DNA of 64,000 nt, from assembly GCA_014879565.1 (NCBI GenBank), contig JACSRW010000022.1, positions 62,001-126,000 on the forward strand, read 5' to 3'. Source of the stretch: Chitinophagaceae bacterium (GTDB taxonomy: Bacteria > Bacteroidota > Bacteroidia > Chitinophagales > Chitinophagaceae). The translations under genes were made by a program, and so were the position numbers. Position 1 is the stretch's first letter. Each line of letters opens with the position of its first letter. A model generated the notes under the pieces. That model worked only from the letters and a program-made list of their open reading frames with translations, searched no databases and had not been told where the DNA came from. Shown here one piece after another: positions 52,853 to 60,902 of the stretch.

Positions 52853-54724
52853 TTACTTTTTGCCTGTTGTTATGATTTTCGGCATGGGGGGCATCTTCAT
52901 CCCCTGACCGGTAAAATAGCTGAGATGGGGCGGCTGGTTATAGGCCACGTTCTGCCAGGCGATACTGAGCCGGTACTGTGGGTTGTGCATCAGGGTGTAC
53001 AAACGCATACTGGTGGGGATAGCCGTGGAATAGATCCGCAGTTCTTTATTGTCTGCTGTGCGGCAGATCAGTTCTTCGCGCCAGTCGCCGAAAATATCCG
53101 CGCTGAGACAGGGATTGGCCTTGGTTCCGTTATTGCTGGCACAGCCTTCGTCCCGGGCGTCAAAGAGTTTTTTTGTCCGGCTGCTGTCCCAGTCCCATTT
53201 ACTTATATTCACGCCATTCAGAATTTCCCGGAGCGGATCGCCGTCCCAGTAAATGCCCATATTGCAGGCCGGTGTGCGGTCGGCTATCTTATTTCCCTTC
53301 GCATCAAAGAGTCCGCTGATACCGGCGCCGGCTACCCAGCATTCAAAACCTTCATAACGCGGATCAATATCGAGGGCAAGGCCCCGGCCGGGTCCTTCCC
53401 CGTCCTCTCCTGCTTTTACGGATGGTTTTTTCCAGATGACTTCCCCGGTGCGGGCATCCCGGAAATTAGCCCCGGCATCTCCGAAGCGTTCCTGTATACT
53501 GAACACTTCCAGCCCGGGCCGGGAGGGATCGAGGTCGCTCACATGCATGGCATCCGCGTGACCGATTCCGGTTGTATACAGCCCTTTGCCGTCATCATCC
53601 ACCGTCATTTGTCCGTAAACAATTTCATCTTTTCCGTCACCGTCCACATCGGTTACACTGAGATTATGATTACCCTGGCCGGCATAGGCTTTATTCCCCG
53701 GGGTATCCGAATCAAAGACCCAGCGTTTTACCAGTTGTTTATTTGTGAAATCCCAGGCGGCCAGTACCGTTCTGGTATAATACCCCCTGCACATGACCAG
53801 CGAAGGGTGCACGCCATCGAGATAGGCCACACAAGCCAGGTAGCGGTCCATGCGGTTCCCGTTTCCGTCGCCCCAGATACGGCGGAGTTCGGCCGGTTCC
53901 GGGTTAAGGGAACCCGGATGACGGGGCGGATCATAGGGCACCGTTGATAATGCGGCGCCGGTCAGTCCGTCAAAAATGGTCAGGTATTCCGGGCCGGCAA
54001 GGATAAATCCGTTTTCATTCCGGTAGTCCTTTGTACTGTCTCCGATCACTGTTCCTTTTCCGTCAACGGTCCCGTCAGCGGTCTTCATAGCTATTTCCGC
54101 TTTTCCGTCGCTGTCAAAATCATAGACCATAAACTGGGTATAGTGCGCTCCTTCACGGATATTCTTTCCGAGACTGATTTCCCAGAGAAAACTGCCGTCC
54201 GCTTTATAACACTGAAATACCGGCGGATCAGTGATTCCCCGCTGGGAATTATCGCGGGCCCTGCCAGTCATATGGATCACGATTTCATATTTACCATCGC
54301 CATCCATATCGCCCACACTGGCATCATTGGCGGTATACCCGGCCGGGGTTCTGAGCGGGATGGCCAGATAAGGTTTTGCGTATGGCTGTAATAAATATGA
54401 GGTTCCTGTTTTTTCTTCTTTCTTGTTCAGCACCTGCTTAACCAGGTACTGATGGGCCTTTGCTGAATCCGCTTTGTCGAGGAAGGAAGTAACGGTTTTA
54501 AGCGGCTTTTTATTCAGCTTCACTGTTTTATTGTCTGTAACCCGGTAGAGGGTAAAGGCGGTCTGCGGATCATCGGTACCCAGCAGCCGCCAGCTTACCA
54601 GTACATTTCCCTGCCGGTCGGGTACCGCGATCAGGCCCCGGTCAAGGTATTCCATTTTTCGCTGGGCGACAGCCGCTCCCCGGAGGAAGGATACCGCGAG
54701 CAGTATCAGTATTAATTTCTTCAT
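52853..54724 (-). CDS. Rhamnogalacturonan lyase (PL11), 623 aa
   Basis: Starting at MKKLILILLAVSFL (ATG 54724), the signal peptide ends near VAQ. Upstream in-frame starts would add a polar non-signal leader. PL11 features: YLDRGLIAVPDRQGNVLVSWRLLGTDD, IPLRTPAGYTANDASVGDMDGDGKYEIVI with Ca-binding DxDxDG, and further calcium-binding repeats (DVDGDGKDEIVYG, VDDDGKGLY), which form an eight-bladed propeller. It cleaves the Rha-GalA bond of RG-I backbone by beta-elimination. Gap to the GH28 gene is 7 bases. Confidence 0.94.
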   Translation of the reverse strand: MKKLILILLAVSFLRGAAVAQRKMEYLDRGLIAVPDRQGNVLVSWRLLGTDDPQTAFTLYRVTDNKTVKLNKKPLKTVTSFLDKADSAKAHQYLVKQVLNKKEEKTGTSYLLQPYAKPYLAIPLRTPAGYTANDASVGDMDGDGKYEIVIHMTGRARDNSQRGITDPPVFQCYKADGSFLWEISLGKNIREGAHYTQFMVYDFDSDGKAEIAMKTADGTVDGKGTVIGDSTKDYRNENGFILAGPEYLTIFDGLTGAALSTVPYDPPRHPGSLNPEPAELRRIWGDGNGNRMDRYLACVAYLDGVHPSLVMCRGYYTRTVLAAWDFTNKQLVKRWVFDSDTPGNKAYAGQGNHNLSVTDVDGDGKDEIVYGQMTVDDDGKGLYTTGIGHADAMHVSDLDPSRPGLEVFSIQERFGDAGANFRDARTGEVIWKKPSVKAGEDGEGPGRGLALDIDPRYEGFECWVAGAGISGLFDAKGNKIADRTPACNMGIYWDGDPLREILNGVNISKWDWDSSRTKKLFDARDEGCASNNGTKANPCLSADIFGDWREELICRTADNKELRIYSTAIPTSMRLYTLMHNPQYRLSIAWQNVAYNQPPHLSYFTGQGMKMPPMPKIITTGKK

Positions 54725-54731
54725 AGTATAA

Positions 54732-56162
54732 TTATTGCAGCCGCTCCTGTTCTTCAATACCGCCTGTTTTTTTCTTTGGCTCTTCTTTTTTGGTTATGAC
54801 GAGGCGGAAGCCGTTAAAGTTCCAGTCTTCGGCAAAATTCATCTCCCCCAGTACTGCCGCAGCTACATAGGAGTTGGTGAAGTTGAAATTCCGGATCCGG
54901 GAATTTGTCAGCCCGTTTACTTCAAAGGCTTTCTGGGCGTTGGTGATTTTAACATTCCGGATATAAAAATTTCTTGTCTGCGGGATCCCTTTTTCCGGGG
55001 GATTCACTTTCTGCAGCATGGCTTTCCAGTGCTGCGGAATGGAATCATAGTTATACCCGGCCGGTAATTCACTGTAGCTGTAGGCAGGGTACCAGTTCAG
55101 GTTGAACTGGTAAGCATTGCGGACAGAATCCAGCACGGAGTTGACAAAATATACGTTCTCCACTATGCCGCCCCTTGTGGTGGCGGATTTGATCCGGAGA
55201 CCGTTATCGGTATGTTTGGCATAGAGATCCGTACAATAGATATTCCGGATGGAGCCGGAGGTTTCGCTGCCCAGGGTAACCAGACCCGCGCCCCGGCGGG
55301 CCACTGATTTACGGATGACCACATACTCAGTAGGTTTATTCACCCGCAGACCATCCCAGTCGCGTCCGGCTTTCAAACAGAAGTTATCATCGTTGCAGTC
55401 AATATCACAGTTCTGGATCAGGGTCCAGCTGCTGGAGTCCACATCAATACCATCGGTACTGGGGCCACTTCCGTCTTCATTATTCCGGATCACTACGCCG
55501 TCAACCGTAAGCCGGGTTGAATACAAAAGCTGGATGGTCCAGAAACCGGCATTTTTAAATGTGAGCCCTTTGATGCTGATATCGGAAGAGGATTGCACCA
55601 GGACGGTACGTACCCGTTTGGCATCATAGTCCACAATCCAGCGCAGCCCCTTTTTGTCATAGTCCTTCCGCATAGTCCAGTAGAGATCCCAGCAGAATTT
55701 ACCGCGGGCATTGACTACTCCCTCCCCGGTGAGGGCCGCATTTTTTACTTCCAGGAAATTGATCAGGGCCGCGGGCCAGGTGGTTTCTATGCCGGCGATC
55801 CGGGATGCCATTTCCGGGTAATCAGCAAAATTCACCGAACCCAGCAGCCATACGCCCTTGTCTATTTTCAGCTGTACGTTACTTTTAATAAAAAGGGAAC
55901 CGGAAACATAGGTGCCCGGTTTAAACTGCACAATTCCCCCGCCCGCAGCCGCGCATTTATCAATAGCGCGCTGTATGGCTTTTGTACTGACCACGGCCGT
56001 ATCGCTCACCGCGCCGAAATCATTCACCCAATAAACTTTTTTCCCGGAGGGAAAGGACAGGGCGCCGGTTTTGGATACCCAGGAAGGAACCGCCTGTGCA
56101 CATATCACCCCGGGAGCCAGCAGGCAGCACAGCAGCAAAACAGCAACATGTTTTTTCATCAT
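54732..56162 (-). CDS. GH28-family glycoside hydrolase (polygalacturonase/rhamnogalacturonan hydrolase-like), 476 aa
   Basis: Start is MMKKHVAVLLL (ATG 56162), giving a signal peptide ending ICAQ. The beta-helix carries GH28 blocks DGIDVDSSS, CDIDCNDDNFCLKAGRD with the catalytic Asp pair, and GLRIKSATTRGG (RIK). The usual GHG motif is replaced by GAGLVTLGSE around 55,290, so the conserved His near the active site is absent. This may indicate a divergent specificity within GH28. It probably attacks galacturonic acid- or rhamnose-containing chains. The tiny secreted ORF upstream ends 4 bases before its start. Confidence 0.9.
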   Translation of the reverse strand: MMKKHVAVLLLCCLLAPGVICAQAVPSWVSKTGALSFPSGKKVYWVNDFGAVSDTAVVSTKAIQRAIDKCAAAGGGIVQFKPGTYVSGSLFIKSNVQLKIDKGVWLLGSVNFADYPEMASRIAGIETTWPAALINFLEVKNAALTGEGVVNARGKFCWDLYWTMRKDYDKKGLRWIVDYDAKRVRTVLVQSSSDISIKGLTFKNAGFWTIQLLYSTRLTVDGVVIRNNEDGSGPSTDGIDVDSSSWTLIQNCDIDCNDDNFCLKAGRDWDGLRVNKPTEYVVIRKSVARRGAGLVTLGSETSGSIRNIYCTDLYAKHTDNGLRIKSATTRGGIVENVYFVNSVLDSVRNAYQFNLNWYPAYSYSELPAGYNYDSIPQHWKAMLQKVNPPEKGIPQTRNFYIRNVKITNAQKAFEVNGLTNSRIRNFNFTNSYVAAAVLGEMNFAEDWNFNGFRLVITKKEEPKKKTGGIEEQERLQ

Positions 56163-56166
56163 ATAA

Positions 56167-56337
56167 TTATTCAGATTTATCCGTACGGAATGGAATACAG
56201 GGCAGCCCCGCCGCATTGACAAGGTTGGGCTGAGCCTTTTCATCCCAGGAGAAACGGAGGTATGTGGGTTTTCTGATTTGTGCAGACGTTGTCAGGGGCA
56301 GAATGAATATGAGCAGAACACTAAACAGGCGTCGCAT
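56167..56337 (-). CDS. Small secreted protein, 56 aa, unknown function
   Basis: An ATG at 56337 opens a frame with a clear signal peptide (MRRLFSVLLIFILPLTTSAQ) and a mature part of 36 residues containing KPTYLRFSWDEKAQPN and NAAGLPCIPFRT, with one Cys. The stop lies 4 bases before the GH28 ATG, which points to translational coupling. I recognise no family. It could be a real small exported peptide of the pectin locus or the 5' remnant of a larger gene. The codon usage looks ordinary for the window. Confidence 0.65.
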   Translation of the reverse strand: MRRLFSVLLIFILPLTTSAQIRKPTYLRFSWDEKAQPNLVNAAGLPCIPFRTDKSE

Positions 56338-56402
56338 AACAAGCAATTAGGAGAGTAAAATACTGGAAGTAACCCGGCCCAGCATCCTGATGCATCCTGC
56401 GG

Positions 56403-57335
56403 TCAGTTCGCCAGGCGCACCATATCATCGAACTCAGTCTTACTCACCCGGAAAATCGTACCATGCCGCAGTCCTGCCGGAATACTGATCTGGCCGGAGA
56501 TATCCGTCCAGTTTACCAGATCGGCCGACTTCACTGCCCCGTATTTATGATCCCGGTATTTATCGAAGTAAACGATCCACTGACCGTCTTTATACAACGC
56601 TGTGGGTCCCTCAGCCCAATAATTACCGGTAATGGGGGCTGAAGGAGCGGAAAAGCCACGGTTTAGTTTTTTGCTGAAAGCCACCCGGATATTCTTTTGT
56701 GGCGGATAACGGGTCTCATCTTTGAGGAACATTACATATTTTTTTCCGGCCTGCAGGATACTCGCATCAATCACATTGAAGCCCTTGTCGTATAGCAATT
56801 TTGTTTTGCTGAAGGATGTAAAGTCTTTAGTCGTTACATAATACATCCGGTGATTATAGCCATTCTCCACAGCCGGGTCAGCCGGGTATTTCCCCCGGAT
56901 GGTGGTAGCCCAGTAGATCATGTATTGCTTTTTCTTCCGGTCCCGGGTTATCTCCGGGGCCCAGCAATTACGGGCAGAGTCTTCGTGCATCATAACGGGG
57001 ATGAATTGCTGTTCGCTCCAGTGTACCAGGTCGGAGGAACTGGCATAACCAATGCCGCGTTCATTCCAGCTCACGGTCCATACCATATGGAATTTGCCAT
57101 CCTGTCCGCGGATAATACAGGGATCACGCATGAGTTTGTCTTTGGAGACAGCGGGACGAAGAAAAGAACTGTCGTTCCGTAAGGCGGTCCATTTCAATCC
57201 ATCTGTACTCGAAGCAAAATGTAATCCGTCCTGCCCGTTGTTTTTAAAATAGGCAAAGAGCCATACACTATCGGCCTGGGCAGAGAGGTTTATGCCTGTA
57301 TGAATTGAGATGAAAAGAAATAAAATATTTTTCAT
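56403..57335 (-). CDS. GH43-like five-bladed beta-propeller glycosidase, 310 aa
   Basis: Start is MKNILFLFISIHTG (ATG 57335), giving a signal peptide ending LSAQ. The propeller has blocks FAYFKNNGQDGLHFASSTDGLKW, KLMRDPCIIRGQDGKFHMVWTVSW, GYASSSDLVHW, NCWAPEITRD and EGPTALYKDGQWIVYFDKY. The RDP and WAPE elements and the EGP glutamate place it in the GH43 clan; many members are alpha-L-arabinofuranosidases or beta-xylosidases that trim arabinan side chains. Exact subfamily and substrate are not readable. A palindromic repeat (57397-57413) lies just upstream. Confidence 0.87.
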   Translation of the reverse strand: MKNILFLFISIHTGINLSAQADSVWLFAYFKNNGQDGLHFASSTDGLKWTALRNDSSFLRPAVSKDKLMRDPCIIRGQDGKFHMVWTVSWNERGIGYASSSDLVHWSEQQFIPVMMHEDSARNCWAPEITRDRKKKQYMIYWATTIRGKYPADPAVENGYNHRMYYVTTKDFTSFSKTKLLYDKGFNVIDASILQAGKKYVMFLKDETRYPPQKNIRVAFSKKLNRGFSAPSAPITGNYWAEGPTALYKDGQWIVYFDKYRDHKYGAVKSADLVNWTDISGQISIPAGLRHGTIFRVSKTEFDDMVRLAN

Positions 57336-57396
57336 AATTGTTATGGATAACAAATTTAAATACTGCCTGCACTAATTCCATTTGATAAACCACCAT

Positions 57397-57413
57397 ACAC
57401 CCCTACAGGGTGT
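57397..57413. repeat. Palindromic repeat, copy 1 (stem ACACCC/GGGTGT)
   Basis: ACACCCCTACAGGGTGT forms a six-pair stem around CTACA. The core CACCCCTACAGGGTG is identical to that at 63076-63092, and the outer pair differs in a compensating way (A-T here, G-C there). It lies between two minus-strand glycosidase genes. Confidence 0.7.
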
Positions 57414-57466
57414 GCGGGGTTATTGGGGTGAAATACAATTCATCCGGCATTTTTATACGGATTTTT

Positions 57467-60400
57467 CTATCTGATTAATGTCAACCCCATCAGCCCGATC
57501 ACCACATCATTGGCAACGGCTTTCAGGACCAGGTTCTTCAATGTTTTATTTTTATTCAACGGCATGTTAAGTACGGTGGCAGCGCCTCCGTCTATTCCAA
57601 AATTGGAGAAGCCCTTGATCCCGGTGTATTTATAATTGGCGGGAATTTCCTTTCCCGACTTCAACGACACCCGTAACGGTCTCGGCGCATCGGTGGTAAA
57701 CGCAAACCCATCCACATAATAATCCTGTTCAATGGGCCACCAGTTTTCCGGATTGCGGAGTTCCAGTATAGCGGAACTGCCATCGGTATAGTTTATCCGG
57801 ATCAATCCATTGACCAACCGGCTTTGCATGGGATTGGTGGTACCGGCCATCAGGAATGCGGCTTCTGCGGCGTTGCCTGTTAATGGTATCACTACTGAAT
57901 CCGGATACACATCCCACATAGAAGTAAATACTATGTTATTCTTCGCCGTATCGGAGGGTGTGCTGAATGACAGGCCTGCCGAAGTCGTCCATTCATTTTT
58001 TTCACCCGCTTTTGCCCGGAGCCCGCTGTCACTCACATTGAACTGGACGCTGTGATAAGCCCAGTTTCCTATACCATGAATCGGTAACTGAAGTGTGGGA
58101 AAAACAGGTCGGGGCGAAAGATATTGCGGCCTGAAGATATTCGTCACTTTGTCATTGAATGCAGCGCTGATATCAATTTTATCAGCAACCGGATTAGAAC
58201 TTTTGGTTATCTCATTTTCAGCCGGCATGGGCTGATAAATTGTAATATCCACCGGCTGCCACCAGCTGAATGCACCTTGTTTTGTTTTTACAAATAACGT
58301 ATGATGTCCAGGCTCACAATCTTTTCGTATGATCAACATCTTTCCTTTGATCACGGGCTGCTGCAGTATGCCTTGCGGATCGGCTATGCTGAACTGACTG
58401 AACAAGGGTGATTCCGGGCCGATATATTCACCGGGTATCACCGACATATCCATATTTAAACGAACGGGTTGCTTACCGGCCCATGCCAAAACAATCGTGT
58501 GAGTGCCTGCCCCTGCTGTTTGTATTTCGATCAGCGGGATACCTACTGCGTCGGGCAGTAGTTTCCAGTTAACTTTTTTGCCATTCACCAGCACCTTCAC
58601 CAGGCGATCTTTACTAACCGGCAATACAAGTCTAACCCTGCGGGCTGTATTGAACTGACGAATCCGGTATTCATCTTTATCCCCCTTACGAACAAAATCA
58701 AACCGGATATCTGCTGTGGTAATCCCTGCTTCATTCCAGCTTTGCGGAAAGCCCGGCTGAATGACCAGTTCATTGTGCAGCCCGTTGGGATTGATACCGT
58801 ACAATCCTTCCACCAATGAACGCGACACCATCCCGATCCCATCGGCAAAATCCCGATAGAGCTCACCGCGTATGGCATCATAAAAACTCAGCTGCTGAAA
58901 ATTACCCGGACCTGCACTGAGGTACATGGTCTCGAGTATGGCACTGCACCAGAGCTGAAAAGCTTCTTCCTTGCGATTTCCCTGCCAGTAGGCTAAAGCC
59001 GTGTGCAGGTTCTCACTGGTCACCACATTATTCAGACTCCAGGTATAAGGCTGCCAGTTGGTCTCACTATAGAGGTACAATCCTTTTTCCTTCCAGCCTT
59101 TGGCGATAACAGGTATACGGGGAATATGATTGTCGATATACCGTAATGACTGATACGCCTGGAAAGGATCCGGCACTTTACTGTCAATGGCATGGTAGAT
59201 GGTCCAGAGTCCGGCGGCGGGATGCAACAATTGATTTCCCAACAGATCCTTGTATTCCGCATACCAGCCCTTGTCTTTTATCCACAACTGCCGGTTCATC
59301 GATTTCAAAATCTTGTCTGCTTCCTGTGCATAAGCGGAACCGTCTTCACCAATGAGTTTTGCCAATGCCGCAGCCTCTTTAAACGCACGGTAATTATAAG
59401 CACTGCTATGGGTCACCCCTCCCCCGCTGTATTGCAGGGCGTCACTGGCCCAGATGGCGGCATAGGCATCATAAAGACCATCTCCATCCATGTCAAAATT
59501 CTTTTTCTCCCAGGCCAGGTGACGTTTGAGCAGGGGCCACATACGACGTACATAAGCCGTATCACCGGTGTAGTTGAAATGATTCAGCAACTGATCAATA
59601 AAGACCAGGTTCATATCATAGTGATGCGCCCGGATATCACCATTGGGGTTGCGGCAGATATACCCTTCACTGAATAATTGCGTGCCAACTTTCTCAAGAT
59701 GACGGGCCAGGTTGAGGGCCGTATCCATCACCACACCCGTAACCGGGGGCGTTGTAATCTGTGATAATGCATAGGCATCAAAGTGCCGGCGGGCCCGGTC
59801 ATGCCAGCCCAATACATCCGCGGTATAGGCACCCCTCCAGCCGGGTAAACGCATGCGCCAGGCTACAGCCCCATGCATAAAGGAAGGATCTTCCCAGATG
59901 GCATCGGCCGCTATGGATAAAGCACCACCGAGTGTATTGAGAAAAGAATCGGGAGTTCGGACATCAATACGGCTGGCCAGTTGCCGCCGGGCATTTTCTG
60001 CTGCCGCAAATTCCGCAGCCGCATTTCCCTGTAAAGCGGTAGCGGTATTGTGGATGAGGATATAGTCTTCCTGTGACGGAACAAATAATCCGGCAATACA
60101 CGGGTTAATCTTTGTTGTATCCGTAGCGGCAAACAGGTCATTCAGGTTTGCGGCATTCAACAGACGAACGGTTGACGTGGCGGGGAAATAGCCGCTGAGT
60201 TTTTTTGCTTCTCCCTGTTCTCCTTTTAACTGACTCTCCGGTTTGGCCTGTATCTCGTAGCGCTCCTCTTCGGTGTGTACTTTACCGCTGCCATAGGAAA
60301 GAATAAAACTGTTTTCGTTAATCCGGTATACATTATCCTTACAATTCTCCGCCTTCAGGTAAAAAGAGGATTCGGGATCGGCCCCCACATCGCCATCACG

Positions 60401-60898
60401 GGAAAATTTCTTTCCGGAAGCACCTCCAAAGATCCAGGCGAGCTTCAACGATTCGGGCAACTGATCGCCGCTGATCTTCACGACCATCCCTTCTGCAGCG
60501 GAAAGGGCAAGTACCGTGATATGGAGTGTCCCTTTTTCCAGCAGCGGATCGTTGATCGTATAAATCATACTGCCCGGTCTGTAGCGTGTATGAATTGTTG
60601 TTGCTTCGATCAGCCATTTATGCTTGTCTTTATTGATCAAAGCAAAACGGAGGTTACCACCCATACCGGGCATATATAGCGCGAACTCAGGCAGATCACC
60701 GGCTTCCACCCGGAAGGCGGTATTGGTTCCATAAAGGGCCCGGTTAAAGCGCAGGTGCGGATTCACACAGACAAAATCTTTGCCTTCCGGCAGGTAATGC
60801 ACTTTCCGTTCTTTATTGTGCCATAAACGCAAACTGTCACCGGGCTGCGCAAAAGCAGCAAGGGGCCATAACAGTATAAGGAGAAGTCCCTTTTTCAT
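57467..60898 (-). CDS. Large secreted glycosidase-like protein, DUF4450/six-hairpin type, 1143 aa
   Basis: A signal peptide ending AFAQ precedes a beta-rich N-terminal domain (about 25-260), then an (alpha/alpha)6 barrel (about 290-740) with WEDPSFMHGAVAWRMRLPGWRGAYTAD, FDMDGDGLYDAYAAIWASDALQYSGGGVTHSSAYNYRAF and GLWTIYHAIDS. Further beta domains complete the protein. It resembles the DUF4450 proteins found in pectin utilisation loci. Acidic residues in the WEDP and DADG-like segments are candidate catalytic groups, but I cannot assign a substrate. It starts 4 bases after the upstream gene stops, so it is cotranscribed with it. Confidence 0.8.
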   Translation of the reverse strand: MKKGLLLILLWPLAAFAQPGDSLRLWHNKERKVHYLPEGKDFVCVNPHLRFNRALYGTNTAFRVEAGDLPEFALYMPGMGGNLRFALINKDKHKWLIEATTIHTRYRPGSMIYTINDPLLEKGTLHITVLALSAAEGMVVKISGDQLPESLKLAWIFGGASGKKFSRDGDVGADPESSFYLKAENCKDNVYRINENSFILSYGSGKVHTEEERYEIQAKPESQLKGEQGEAKKLSGYFPATSTVRLLNAANLNDLFAATDTTKINPCIAGLFVPSQEDYILIHNTATALQGNAAAEFAAAENARRQLASRIDVRTPDSFLNTLGGALSIAADAIWEDPSFMHGAVAWRMRLPGWRGAYTADVLGWHDRARRHFDAYALSQITTPPVTGVVMDTALNLARHLEKVGTQLFSEGYICRNPNGDIRAHHYDMNLVFIDQLLNHFNYTGDTAYVRRMWPLLKRHLAWEKKNFDMDGDGLYDAYAAIWASDALQYSGGGVTHSSAYNYRAFKEAAALAKLIGEDGSAYAQEADKILKSMNRQLWIKDKGWYAEYKDLLGNQLLHPAAGLWTIYHAIDSKVPDPFQAYQSLRYIDNHIPRIPVIAKGWKEKGLYLYSETNWQPYTWSLNNVVTSENLHTALAYWQGNRKEEAFQLWCSAILETMYLSAGPGNFQQLSFYDAIRGELYRDFADGIGMVSRSLVEGLYGINPNGLHNELVIQPGFPQSWNEAGITTADIRFDFVRKGDKDEYRIRQFNTARRVRLVLPVSKDRLVKVLVNGKKVNWKLLPDAVGIPLIEIQTAGAGTHTIVLAWAGKQPVRLNMDMSVIPGEYIGPESPLFSQFSIADPQGILQQPVIKGKMLIIRKDCEPGHHTLFVKTKQGAFSWWQPVDITIYQPMPAENEITKSSNPVADKIDISAAFNDKVTNIFRPQYLSPRPVFPTLQLPIHGIGNWAYHSVQFNVSDSGLRAKAGEKNEWTTSAGLSFSTPSDTAKNNIVFTSMWDVYPDSVVIPLTGNAAEAAFLMAGTTNPMQSRLVNGLIRINYTDGSSAILELRNPENWWPIEQDYYVDGFAFTTDAPRPLRVSLKSGKEIPANYKYTGIKGFSNFGIDGGAATVLNMPLNKNKTLKNLVLKAVANDVVIGLMGLTLIR

Positions 60899-60902
60899 GG
60901 TG

